Shown here in pieces: positions 11,155-19,338 of a DNA stretch of 64,000 nt (positions are counted from its first letter, which is position 1; each line of letters begins with the position of its first letter). The position numbers and the translations under genes are program-made. The notes below the pieces were generated by a model that did no database searches, had not been told where the DNA came from, and saw only the letters and a program-made list of their open reading frames with translations. This DNA is from CAWJMN01 sp963844055 (GTDB taxonomy: Bacteria; Planctomycetota; Planctomycetia; Pirellulales; Pirellulaceae): the NCBI GenBank assembly GCA_963844055.1, contig CAWJMN010000001.1:744001-808000 (forward strand), in the 5' to 3' direction.

Positions 11155-11562
11155 CTATTTGGGATCCGTTGGCGCTATCATCCAGCAGGAATCGTGCTTT
11201 TCGAGCCCGATGTGCGGGTAATAATCGCGAGCTGCCGGGGCGGAAATCAAAATGAGTCGTGTTTGTTTACCGGCGGCTTCGTGTGTCTTCTCGATAAGCA
11301 GTTTCCCGATTCCCTTCCGTTGGTGGTCTCGGCTAACGGCTAGGTCTGAGAGGTAAGTACAGAACTGGTAGTCAGTTAGAGCACGAGAGACACCAATAAG
11401 CTGACCTTCAAGCCGTGCAGTTACGATGATATCTGCATTCTTTAGCATTCCCTCGATCTGTTCGAGGTTGTGAATTGGTCGTCGGGCAGCGAGCCCGGAT
11501 GATCGTAATACCGCAATGAAGTCCTCCGAAGTTAGGTGCGGTTCGAGGCTGTAAACGATCAT
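11155..11562 (-). CDS. GNAT family N-acetyltransferase
   Basis: The 135-residue protein has the GNAT fold signature. The acetyl-CoA pyrophosphate loop reads RDHQRKGIGKLLIEK (Q/R-x-x-G-x-G/A). It is preceded by the beta strand TYLSDLAVS and followed by a helix and the AARDYYPHIGLEKHD segment typical of small GNATs. The substrate cannot be inferred. The gene is convergent with the TonB-like gene, with 40 bases between the stops. Confidence 0.88.
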   Translation of the reverse strand: MIVYSLEPHLTSEDFIAVLRSSGLAARRPIHNLEQIEGMLKNADIIVTARLEGQLIGVSRALTDYQFCTYLSDLAVSRDHQRKGIGKLLIEKTHEAAGKQTRLILISAPAARDYYPHIGLEKHDSCWMIAPTDPK

Positions 11563-11885
11563 TGTTGTGGGTCACAGAAGGATTGAATGACTGGTTGGGA
11601 GCAATCGCTTGTCATTTTACGTAAAAGTGTAGTGTCTCTAGCGGTTGGTTCGGATCGCGACGCAAAAACGAAGGAAGTTTCTCGGCGAGGTTAAGAAGGG
11701 TCCATTCGCTTCATGGAGTCACTTCGCGATGCCCCAAAGAGTTCTTTTGGGGGAGCGAAACTTGCAATCGATCGATTCCCAGGTGGGGAGTCGGATAGAA
11801 TTTGAAATGTTCAGCACCTGGTTTCTGTTTTGTTGCCAGACTTGGCTGTCAAAATGAGGCAGGCAGAAGGGATTTTGCGGTGTCT

Positions 11886-13124
11886 ATGCCTAAAAGTTTT
11901 TGGCGAGCAATGCCTCGGGACGGGCGTCTGTTGTTTCTGACTCGCAGCTTGCGAATGCTGGCGTTTGGGTTGTTGTCTGTCGTTCTGGTTTTGTTTCTCA
12001 AGGCGATTGGGCTGCAAGAGTCAGAAATTGGGCTGCTATTAACCCTTTCATTGCTCGGCGACGTGGTGATATCGCTGTTAATTACGGGCGTTGCCGATCG
12101 AGCTGGACGGCGAAGGATGCTAATCGTTGGTGCCGCACTCTTAATTCTCGTAGGGGGCACCTTTGCCGCGACGAGCAATATTTGGCTGTTGGCGATTGTG
12201 GCAACGATCGGCGTTTTAAGTGCGAGCGATAAGGAGGTGGGACCGTTCATGTCCATTGAGCAGGCGGCCCTATCCGAAGCGATTGCGGATGAAGATCGGA
12301 CAGCCGTCTTTGCTTGGTACAACTTGGCGGGCTCGATGGCCGCCGCCGTGGGATCGCTGCTGGCGGGGCTGATTTGTCAGTGGCTAATGGCACGTGGTGC
12401 TGTGGGAGCGGAAGTCTATCGGCCCCTTGTTTGGACTTACGGCGCCGTTGGCCTTGTGCTGGCCGTCTTGTTTGGAATGCTCTCTTTGGGCGTGGAAGCG
12501 CCAATGGCCCCGAATGAAACACAGCGACCAAGTTGGTTTGGGTTGGGAGAGTCACGGGGCGTTGTACTAAGGCTGGCGGGACTGTTTGCCTTGGATGCGT
12601 TTGGCGGAGGATTCATTCTGCAAAGCGTCATTGCCTATTGGCTTCGTGTCCGATTTGACGCGGAGCCAGCAGTCTTGGGAGCGATTTTCTTTGTGCTCAA
12701 TCTGTTGGCCGCTGGCTCTTCACTGGGGGCGTCGGCATTGGCTAAAAGGATTGGCCTTGTGCAGACCATGGTTTATACGCACCTTCCCTCGAGTGTGCTG
12801 CTAATGATCGTCCCGTTTATGCCCACGCTGTGGCTGGCAACTTTGCTGCTGGTGTTACGGAGCTGCATCTGCGAAATGGATGTGCCGGTTCGCCAGTCGT
12901 ATATCATGTCGGTTGTGAAGCCGCATGAGCGGGCGGCGGCCGCTGGCGTTGCGGCAGTGGCAAGATCACTGGGAAGGGCAGCGGCGCCGATACTCGCTGT
13001 CTATTGCCTGTCTGATCCGAGCCTGGCGGTGATCCCCTTTTTAGTGGCCGGCGGGGTAAAGATCGCATACGATCTGCTGCTGTATCGGGCTTTTGTTGCT
13101 CGTCCCAAGTCGATTTCCGTTTGA
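11886..13124 (+). CDS. Major facilitator superfamily transporter
   Basis: About 412 residues and roughly 12 hydrophobic segments. The loop between helices 2 and 3 contains GVADRAGRRRML, the MFS signature (G-x-x-x-D-R-x-G-R-R). The substrate is not predictable; the helices suggest a drug or metabolite exporter type. The ATG at 11886 is chosen because upstream in-frame residues from 11802 are not membrane-like; a GTG at 11880 is equally possible and lies closer to the purine-rich AGAAGGG. The esterase gene follows after 20 bases on the same strand, so the two may be co-transcribed. Confidence 0.87.
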   Translation: MPKSFWRAMPRDGRLLFLTRSLRMLAFGLLSVVLVLFLKAIGLQESEIGLLLTLSLLGDVVISLLITGVADRAGRRRMLIVGAALLILVGGTFAATSNIWLLAIVATIGVLSASDKEVGPFMSIEQAALSEAIADEDRTAVFAWYNLAGSMAAAVGSLLAGLICQWLMARGAVGAEVYRPLVWTYGAVGLVLAVLFGMLSLGVEAPMAPNETQRPSWFGLGESRGVVLRLAGLFALDAFGGGFILQSVIAYWLRVRFDAEPAVLGAIFFVLNLLAAGSSLGASALAKRIGLVQTMVYTHLPSSVLLMIVPFMPTLWLATLLLVLRSCICEMDVPVRQSYIMSVVKPHERAAAAGVAAVARSLGRAAAPILAVYCLSDPSLAVIPFLVAGGVKIAYDLLLYRAFVARPKSISV

Positions 13125-13144
13125 TCGAGCCAGGAGAATAGAAC

Positions 13145-14056
13145 GTGGAAGTTGCTTGCTGCTTGTTGGCAATGGTGATTGTGGGGACGCAGCCACTGGA
13201 AAAAGGGAACCACACGCGCGAGCTAACGGTGGACGAGCTCAAACGATCGTACATTGTTCATGTTCCGCCTAAGTACGATGCGAATCAGCCGACTCCGATG
13301 GTAATGGTGCTGCATGGGGCGGGGATGAATGCCGGGATGATGGCAGCGATGTCCGGAATGAATACGAAGAGCGATGCTGCCGGGTTTGTTGTTGTCTATC
13401 CCAATGGGACGGGCGTGGGGCCGTTGCAAACCTGGAATGCCGGAGGGCTGCGTGGAAAGATTGCGGAAAAGCGTCCTGATGATGTGAAGTATCTGCGCCA
13501 GGTGATTGACGATGTTGCTTCGGTCGTGAATGTGGATCGCAAGCGTGTCTTTGCTACAGGACTTTCCAATGGCGGGATGATGAGCTATCGAATGGCCATC
13601 GAAATGCCTGACCAAATTGCAGCGATTGCTCCAGTGGCTGGAACGATGACGCTTGCTGAGGCGGCGCTAGTTCGGCCGGTCGCTGTGCTGCACTTTCATG
13701 GAACGGCGGATACGATTGTGCCTTATGCCGGGCCGAGTAAAGGGGCACCTAGTTTTATGACTTTCGAATCGGTTGATGAAACCATTGCGATGTGGTGTCG
13801 CATGAATGGTTGCAGCGACATGGCTCAGAAAGAAGCGTTACCCGACTCGGCCGAAGATGGTACCACCTCTACACGCGAGGTCTATGGTGCCGGTAAACAA
13901 AGTACCGAAGTAGTGCTCATCAAAATTGAGGGAGGCGGGCACAATTGGCCAGGCGGCCAGGATTTCCGTGGCCTGCTCGGAAATACCTGCAAGGACTTTC
14001 AGGCCAACGACTTGATCTGGGAGTTCTTTCAAAAGCACCCGATGCTACCAAAATAG
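13145..14056 (+). CDS. PHB depolymerase-type esterase (alpha/beta hydrolase)
   Basis: A 303-residue alpha/beta hydrolase with MVMVLHGAGMNAG (oxyanion region) and the nucleophile elbow GLSNGG (Ser141). Later come FHGTADTIVPY (acid residue) and GGGHNWPGG (catalytic His). The pattern matches the LpqC/esterase-PHB depolymerase family, which includes feruloyl esterases and polyhydroxybutyrate depolymerases. The GTG start at 13145 has AGGAG eight bases upstream. The N-terminus is short and hydrophobic (CCLLAMVIVG) but lacks basic residues, so secretion is uncertain. A lipid, polyester or plant-ester substrate cannot be distinguished. Confidence 0.87.
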   Translation: MEVACCLLAMVIVGTQPLEKGNHTRELTVDELKRSYIVHVPPKYDANQPTPMVMVLHGAGMNAGMMAAMSGMNTKSDAAGFVVVYPNGTGVGPLQTWNAGGLRGKIAEKRPDDVKYLRQVIDDVASVVNVDRKRVFATGLSNGGMMSYRMAIEMPDQIAAIAPVAGTMTLAEAALVRPVAVLHFHGTADTIVPYAGPSKGAPSFMTFESVDETIAMWCRMNGCSDMAQKEALPDSAEDGTTSTREVYGAGKQSTEVVLIKIEGGGHNWPGGQDFRGLLGNTCKDFQANDLIWEFFQKHPMLPK

Positions 14057-14076
14057 CGGTTTGTAGGCATTCAACG

Positions 14077-14114
14077 AAAAAGGCCCGCGTGCAATGAAGC
14101 AGCGGGCCTTTTTT
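14077..14114. terminator. Bidirectional terminator between the esterase gene and nuoD
   Basis: GGCCCGC (14082-14088) pairs with GCGGGCC (14102-14108), flanked by AAAAA on one side and TTTTTT on the other. It can terminate the plus-strand esterase and the minus-strand nuo transcript. Confidence 0.88.
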
Positions 14115-14133
14115 ATGTTTGCAGTAAATCGAT

Positions 14134-15339
14134 TTAGCGGTCGATTTCGCCCATCACGACGTCGAGCGAACCAACAATGGCTGGAACGTCAGCAATCAAG
14201 CAGCCACGGCAAAGTTCGTTGGTAACCGACAGGTTGCAGAAGGAACTGCTGCGAGCACGGACACGCCATGGAATCGCATTGCCATCGCTGACAATGTAAA
14301 AGCCCATCTGACCACGAGGGCATTCGGTTTCCAGGTAGGCTTCGCCCTTAGGTAGCTTAGTCGTGAGCTTGATTGGCTCGCCCCAACTGCCGGTTGCCTT
14401 GCTGTACCGCTCGATGCCTTGGCGAACCAAGTCGATCGACTGAACCACTTCCAACATGCGGACATAAAAGCGGTGCCAGCAATCGCCAAGTACGGCTTCT
14501 GGTGGAACGGCAGGATAGTTATGATCTTTTGGGTAATGGCCGTTCTTTTGAACGATCACTTCGAAGGCGTAACCATCGTACATCTCGGTGTAGCGTTCTT
14601 CGCCGTCACGACGGAGGTCATGATCAACGCCGCTGCCGCGAAGGACCGGGCCCGACGTACCATAGTTGATGGCCATCTCGGCCGACATGATCCCGATGTT
14701 TGCGGTACGCTTCACGAAGATTGCATTCGTGGTAAGCAACGCATGATATTCCTGAATGACAGGTTCAAGCTGGGCGAGGAACTCTTCGCACCGTTGAACC
14801 CAGCCCTTGGGCAGATCTGCCGTGGCACCGCCTGGCGTTAGATACGAATAGGTGAGGCGAGCGCCGCAGGCTTCTTCGAAGAGATCGAGGATCTTTTCAC
14901 GTTCGCGGAACGCGTAGAGGAACGGGCTGAACGTACCAAGATCGAGGCCGTAAGCACCCATGCCGACCAAGTGGCTGGCGATACGTCCCATTTCTGCAAT
15001 GATGACGCGCAGGTGGCGGGCCTTTTCTGGAAGTTGATAGTTCATCAACTTTTCCACGACCAGCGACCAGCCGAGATTCATGTTCATCGCGGCGAGATAG
15101 TCCATGCGGTCCGTGTAGGGGACCCATTGGCGTGGCGTGAGATTCTCGCCAATCTTTTCGGCACAGCGGTGAAGGTAGCCCAGGTGTGGCTCGACCTCAG
15201 AGACGATTTCGCCGTCCGTCCGTAGAACAAGCCGCAACACGCCGTGCGTGCTGGGATGCTGCGGGCCCATGTTGACGAGCATCTCATCGGTGCGAACGTC
15301 AAACTCTACAATGCGAGGATCGTCAATTTGCGAAGCCAT
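14134..15339 (-). CDS. nuoD: NADH-quinone oxidoreductase subunit D
   Basis: The 401-residue protein is the 49 kDa subunit of respiratory complex I, part of the peripheral arm that forms the quinone site. Recognisable segments are NMGPQHPSTHGVLRL, EPHLGYLHRCAEKIGENLTP, RIASHLVGMGAYGLDLG, SGVDHDLRRDGE and CPRGQMGFYIVSDG. It is the last gene of the minus-strand set nuoI, DUF2203, nuoA, nuoC, nuoD and is separated from nuoC by 102 bases. The start has AAAGG nine bases upstream. Confidence 0.97.
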   Translation of the reverse strand: MASQIDDPRIVEFDVRTDEMLVNMGPQHPSTHGVLRLVLRTDGEIVSEVEPHLGYLHRCAEKIGENLTPRQWVPYTDRMDYLAAMNMNLGWSLVVEKLMNYQLPEKARHLRVIIAEMGRIASHLVGMGAYGLDLGTFSPFLYAFREREKILDLFEEACGARLTYSYLTPGGATADLPKGWVQRCEEFLAQLEPVIQEYHALLTTNAIFVKRTANIGIMSAEMAINYGTSGPVLRGSGVDHDLRRDGEERYTEMYDGYAFEVIVQKNGHYPKDHNYPAVPPEAVLGDCWHRFYVRMLEVVQSIDLVRQGIERYSKATGSWGEPIKLTTKLPKGEAYLETECPRGQMGFYIVSDGNAIPWRVRARSSSFCNLSVTNELCRGCLIADVPAIVGSLDVVMGEIDR

Positions 15340-15441
15340 GAAACGGAACCTTTAAACTGTACTTGCTATGCGATCTTGCTGGCTTAATGGCGGATAGGGT
15401 TGGGCTACTTGTGAACCAAGTGGCCGTCGTGCTTGGACCAA

Positions 15442-15969
15442 CTACCGCCCGCGAATGCCGTGATAATCCAGCGGCATTTCATAGTCCTTACGAAGTGGAT
15501 AGCCTTCCCAATCTTCTGGGCAAAGGATGCGGCGCATGTTGGGATGCCCCGTAAACCAAACGCCCGACAGATCGTAAACCTCACGCTCGTGCCAGTCGGC
15601 AGTGCGCCAGATTTGGTTCACGGAAGGGAGTTCGGGAATTTGGCCAGGAACATCATCCTTCCAGCGTGGCAGCTTCACCTTTAGCACAAGCGAGTGCTTC
15701 TTGGCGATGCTGGAAAGGTGGTAGACCACTTCGGTGTGTGGCTTAAAATCGGCCTTGGCGGCCTTCTTCGGATCGACTTCTAAATAGTCGGTACCGGTAA
15801 TGCAATTGAGGTAGTCGAGCTTGAGTTCGGCGTCGTCCTTCAGGAACTTGCAAACCTCAACGAGTCCGTCTGGCGTGACCTCGATCCAAGGGTCGATCGC
15901 TTGCAGATTGCTGCCGCTGATCTTGCTGCCAAACTTCTTCGTCAATCGATCCAGCAATTGCGTACTCAT
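15442..15969 (-). CDS. nuoC: NADH-quinone oxidoreductase subunit C
   Basis: A 175-residue complex I 30 kDa subunit. It contains LDYLNCITGTDYLE, VVYHLSSIAKKHSLVLKVKL and the signature WHEREVYDLSGVWFTGHPNM-RRILCPEDWEGYPLRKDY. It is not fused to subunit D, unlike the enterobacterial NuoCD. nuoA lies 89 bases upstream, in the place where nuoB normally sits. Confidence 0.97.
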   Translation of the reverse strand: MSTQLLDRLTKKFGSKISGSNLQAIDPWIEVTPDGLVEVCKFLKDDAELKLDYLNCITGTDYLEVDPKKAAKADFKPHTEVVYHLSSIAKKHSLVLKVKLPRWKDDVPGQIPELPSVNQIWRTADWHEREVYDLSGVWFTGHPNMRRILCPEDWEGYPLRKDYEMPLDYHGIRGR

Positions 15970-16058
15970 CGAACCACTTCTTTATAAGTCAAAAAATCCT
16001 GCCCAGTTGAAAGCGAGGAAACCAAGCCACAACGAGGCGATCGGAAGTAGGCCAAACG

Positions 16059-16736
16059 TTAAGCAGAAAGGAACTGCTCTTCTTCCAGGAGGTCGGGGCT
16101 GTGTTCCTTCGCTTGTTGCAAGGCACGTTCCTTGCCAACCGCACGGACCCAGTCGAGGTCTCCACGCTTCCAAACGTAAGCAAAGCCGACGAGCAGCACA
16201 GCGAAGAAGGCGATGATGTCCACAATGGTTAGCCAAGCCAACTGTTGAAAGCCAGCATGGACGATCTTTTCCGCTTGTTCAGCAGGGTCGCTTGAAACGT
16301 TGGCCTTGGTGTTAAGCGTTGCAGGGACGGTAGTTGGAACCGTTGGATTGCGGACGCCGAGTTCTTGATAGGCCAGCTTCATGTTGTCCGTCAATTGCAG
16401 CGATCCATCGGTTGATCGTTGCACAACGGCAACATCTTCGCGCATCAGGTTGGATGCCTTGCCAAAGACGGTTGCCCAAGGAAAGAAGAAGGCAACTTCC
16501 ACATCGAAAATGATGAAAAGCAATGCCACAACATAAAACCGCAAGTCGAACTGAACGAAGCTGGAGCCAATGGTTGGCTCGCCGCACTCGTAAATCTCAA
16601 GCTTTTCTTGGAAGGGGTTTTGAGGGCGAAGGAACCGGCCCAAAAGCAAGTTCGCAAAGAGGAATACGATACCTACCGTGGAGAACAGAGCCAGGTAGGC
16701 AACAATCCCAAGTGAGGAAGCAATGGCCGGGGACAT
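16059..16736 (-). CDS. nuoA: NADH-quinone oxidoreductase subunit A with enlarged loop
   Basis: The membrane subunit of complex I, next to the quinone chamber. The first part is standard: one membrane helix, the loop RPQNPFQEKLEIYECGEPTIG with the conserved CGEP, then RFYVVALLFIIFDVEVAFFF. The final helix QLAWLTIVDIIAFFAVLLVG followed by FAYVWKRGDLDW is also standard. Between them, residues about 90-165 hold an insertion that takes the length to 225 residues, against about 120-150 in most species. A charged tail of about 30 residues follows the last helix. The identity is sure; the insertion is the odd feature. Confidence 0.95.
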   Translation of the reverse strand: MSPAIASSLGIVAYLALFSTVGIVFLFANLLLGRFLRPQNPFQEKLEIYECGEPTIGSSFVQFDLRFYVVALLFIIFDVEVAFFFPWATVFGKASNLMREDVAVVQRSTDGSLQLTDNMKLAYQELGVRNPTVPTTVPATLNTKANVSSDPAEQAEKIVHAGFQQLAWLTIVDIIAFFAVLLVGFAYVWKRGDLDWVRAVGKERALQQAKEHSPDLLEEEQFLSA

Positions 16737-16837
16737 GTAAATTAAATCCTATGGGAAGGGGCGATGGCCGCCTCATTCAATTGTTCTAAAACCGACTCAA
16801 ACCTAGTCTGACGTGATCTTCAACGGCAACAAAAGGC

Positions 16838-17296
16838 CTAGGCCAAAAAGCTGTGATCGCCACTCGCGGAAACACCAGCAATCAAAGACTGCCGTTCGTC
16901 GGAGTCGGCTCCCACCTCTTGGAAGTGGCAGACTTCAACTTCACCCAGCTTCCAGGACCAAACCACAATGCGTTCTTCATGGATCGCAGGGAAGCCAATC
17001 GTTCCGGTTGCTGAGTCCATCACCATGAGACCCAAATCACGCAGCTCTTGCTCGAAGATTTGAAGTCGATGTTGGTCTTTATCAAGGCCGGATTGAATGT
17101 CGGCAAGTTCGTCGCTGTAGGGATCGCCATTGCGAAGCTCACGGCCATGCAGCAATAGGCTGAGGCGAGCCTTGCGATCCGCAACGTCACGCGTGAGGTT
17201 CACCAGATCGGATGTAATGGCGCGAACGAGCGGCAACATCGCATTGGCTTGCTCAATGGTAAACAGCTTCGATGGCTGGACACCAAGGCTAGGCAT
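16838..17296 (-). CDS. DUF2203 family protein
   Basis: The 152-residue protein starts MPSLGVQPSKLFTIEQANAM and fits DUF2203: an N-terminal FTxxxANxxLPLVR motif, a helical middle rich in charged residues (coiled-coil tendency), and a C-terminal GTIGFPAIHEERIVVWSWKL segment with VEVCHFQEV. The family has no established function. The ATG at 17296 is fixed by a strong GGGGAGGTGAT seven bases upstream, shortening the longest open frame by 22 residues. It sits between nuoI and nuoA in the same orientation, so it may be co-expressed with complex I. Confidence 0.82.
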   Translation of the reverse strand: MPSLGVQPSKLFTIEQANAMLPLVRAITSDLVNLTRDVADRKARLSLLLHGRELRNGDPYSDELADIQSGLDKDQHRLQIFEQELRDLGLMVMDSATGTIGFPAIHEERIVVWSWKLGEVEVCHFQEVGADSDERQSLIAGVSASGDHSFLA

Positions 17297-17422
17297 TGCA
17301 ATCACCTCCCCAAATAACGCGAAACCGTGGCTTTGGCGAAAAACCAAAGCCTCTACCAACATCCCAACCGCAAACTATTGCTCGTCTACACCAAGGTGTA
17401 GACCAATTCATCGCCCAACCTG

Positions 17423-17950
17423 TTATTGGTTAGGTCCGCCATGCACAGGCTCTGACAAAACCTTCGACTCCGCAACGGCCGTTGGATTGAGCGTGGCTTT
17501 GCCCCAGGCAATTTCCAGCGGCAGACGGGAGAAGTCCACAATACAACCATCACGGCTGTAGCAGCTAAGGTCGTGCGTGGCTCCCATGAAAATGCAGTCG
17601 ACAGGGCAGGGCTCAACGCACAGGGCGCAGAACATGCACTTCGAATAGTCGATGGCGAAGCCGGTGATCTTGAAGCCCTTGGCTCCTTCCACGCGTTCCT
17701 TGCCGATGTAGATGCAATCGACCGGGCATGCCTTTGCGCATTGATCGCAAGCGATGCAGGTCGTTAGGTCGTACCGGTGAAACCCACGATAGCGGGCCGC
17801 CAAAGGGACCGGCTTTTCCGGGTATTCAAAACGGTCGGTAAACGTGCCGCGATCTGGCTTGTAGGTGATAAGCCAGTAGCGAAGGGTCACAAAAAGTCCG
17901 TGACCGACAGTCCCGACGGTGGTCGCAATATTACGAAGCCATTCCCACAT
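17423..17950 (-). CDS. nuoI: NADH-quinone oxidoreductase subunit I
   Basis: A 175-residue ferredoxin-like complex I subunit that carries two [4Fe-4S] clusters (N6a and N6b). The two cluster motifs are CIACDQCAKACP (Cys65, 68, 71, 75) and CMFCALCVEPCP (Cys105, 108, 111, 115). The N-terminus has an amphipathic membrane-associated segment (GLFVTLRYWLITYKPDRGTF). It leads the cluster here, separated from its usual neighbours nuoH and nuoJ. Confidence 0.96.
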   Translation of the reverse strand: MWEWLRNIATTVGTVGHGLFVTLRYWLITYKPDRGTFTDRFEYPEKPVPLAARYRGFHRYDLTTCIACDQCAKACPVDCIYIGKERVEGAKGFKITGFAIDYSKCMFCALCVEPCPVDCIFMGATHDLSCYSRDGCIVDFSRLPLEIAWGKATLNPTAVAESKVLSEPVHGGPNQ

Positions 17951-18468
17951 TGCTGGAAGACCTCTACTCTTTTCCCTAAAGTGTTTAGGGATAATGGTTT
18001 GTGGTTACTGTGGGAGCGAACCTTGGCGCGGACATTCATGCCTTGCACCACGCTCCTCTTGGATTATAGGCGTGAACCATTTGCTCGCAAGCGTAGGGAC
18101 CGCCAAACCGCATGGATGGCCCCGATTTAACGTTCGCTGGGGCCAAGTGGCTTTCGGGTCCAATCTATCCGCCGATGCGGCCGTGGGGCACTGGTGACCT
18201 GCAAGCAGCGCCAAGAAATACCAAAAACTAAAACAAGCCCCAGTCTTCCCAAACTGTCTAGTTTGTCGGCGAGGATTGCTCAAAGACAAATAGAGGGCGG
18301 GTTATAGTGGTTTTCAGGCGAAAAGTTCACGGAATTGCGCAAAAAGCGGAGGGGGGCTCCCTTGAATTCTTGACTGCCGTTTTTCGTGGTCCAAAATGGA
18401 CTAGGCAGAAATGAGGGGCAATTCGCTCCTGGTGATCTGAACTCAGACGCAGTGATGCGAATGAAGGG
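17951..18468. other. Non-coding region between nuoI and the csrA leader
   Basis: About 520 bases with no supported gene. Short frames on both strands (for example 18005-18289 minus) match no family known to me. A weak plus-strand promoter-like pair, TTGACT (18370-18375) and AAAATG (18393-18398) with 17 bases between, could serve csrA. The stretch 18020-18250 could be a dispersed intergenic repeat, but only one copy is in the window. Confidence 0.45.
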
Positions 18469-18550
18469 GGCCGGATGAGCTGGCCGCAGCGATAAGGGAC
18501 TTTATTCCCTTGTTGCGGAGAAGGAATAAACGCAGCGAAGGAATGGTACC
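18469..18550 (+). promoter_or_regulatory. csrA leader with five GGA motifs, one in a hairpin loop
   Basis: GGA occurs at 18473, 18497, 18517, 18523 and 18540. The first is in the loop of a GGCC-GGATGAGCT-GGCC hairpin (18469-18485), and the last forms the Shine-Dalgarno AAGGAA of csrA. CsrA binds GGA in loops and near start sites, so this layout suits negative autoregulation of csrA. Confidence 0.55.
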
Positions 18551-18760
18551 ATGCTGGTTCTCTCTCGGAAGAAGAACGAAAGTATTGTCATCAACAACGA
18601 CATCACAATCGTCGTGGTTGAAATTCGGGGTGACAAAGTCCGTCTGGGCGTTGAGGCTCCTAAAGAGGTGCCCGTTCACCGACAGGAAGTTTTTGAAGCA
18701 ATCCGCCGAGGCGAAACCGCCGAAGGTGAGAACTCGAAGAAGACAGAACGCCCGCAATAG
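18551..18760 (+). CDS. csrA: Carbon storage regulator / translational regulator
   Basis: A 69-residue CsrA/RsmA protein. It starts MLVLSRKKNESIVINNDITI and contains VRLGVEAPKEVPVHRQEVFEAI, the highly conserved C-terminal half of the core dimer with the RNA-binding residues. It binds GGA motifs in mRNA leaders and blocks or stabilises translation. GAAGGAA lies eight bases upstream of ATG. The gene stands alone between non-coding regions. Confidence 0.97.
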   Translation: MLVLSRKKNESIVINNDITIVVVEIRGDKVRLGVEAPKEVPVHRQEVFEAIRRGETAEGENSKKTERPQ

Positions 18761-18940
18761 TATTGTAAGTGTCTGTGGCGTAATGGTTTAACACCATCTC
18801 TTGGCCACTGCTTTTTCAAAAAACCATTTTTTGGACGCGCTTTCGCTCTACTGCGTGAACCTTAGAGCGGTTTTAACGGTCCTAAAGGGGCTTTGAGGCG
18901 AATTTAGGGTAGTGACTTTCACGATATTCTGGCGCCCCTC

Positions 18941-18970
18941 TTGACCCTCAAGGCAGTTTGCCGATATACC
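18941..18970 (+). promoter_or_regulatory. Candidate promoter of tRNA-Glu
   Basis: TTGACC (18941-18946) and TATACC (18965-18970) are separated by 18 bases and end 18 bases before the tRNA. Confidence 0.5.
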
Positions 18971-18988
18971 TCAAAGACGCCTGTTTAA

Positions 18989-19060
18989 GGCCCCATCGTC
19001 TAGCGGTTAGGACATCGCCCTTTCACGGCGGTAACAGGGGTTCGAGTCCCCTTGGGGTCA
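18989..19060 (+). tRNA. tRNA-Glu (TTC)
   Basis: A 72-base cloverleaf with acceptor stem GGCCCCA paired to TGGGGTC and anticodon TTC at 19022-19024. The T arm is GGTTCGAGTCC. CCA is not encoded. Confidence 0.96.
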
Positions 19061-19070
19061 TTTTAGATTA

Positions 19071-19096
19071 AGCCTCCAGTTTTCTGGGGGCTTTTT
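19071..19096 (+). terminator. Intrinsic terminator after tRNA-Glu
   Basis: AGCCTCCAG (19071-19079) pairs with CTGGGGGCT (19084-19092) with one G-T pair over a TTTT loop, followed by TTTTCG. Confidence 0.85.
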
Positions 19097-19338
19097 CGTT
19101 TCTTGGTAAGGTTCCTGGCGGCCGGAATTTGGCAACATTTTATCGCCCGAGGCCCTCAATCTCTGAAAGCAGATGGACTGGGCGGCAGTTGACTAGGTCC
19201 CCGACGGGCCGGCGATGTGGTCGGGGGAGGTTGGATTTTTGATGAGGGCTGCCTAGAGTGTGTAGGTTCGTGGCGAAGGGGCACCTGGTCCATCGCCAAC
19301 TGCTTTTAATTATCCACTCGCAGAAAAGTTGAGTTGCT

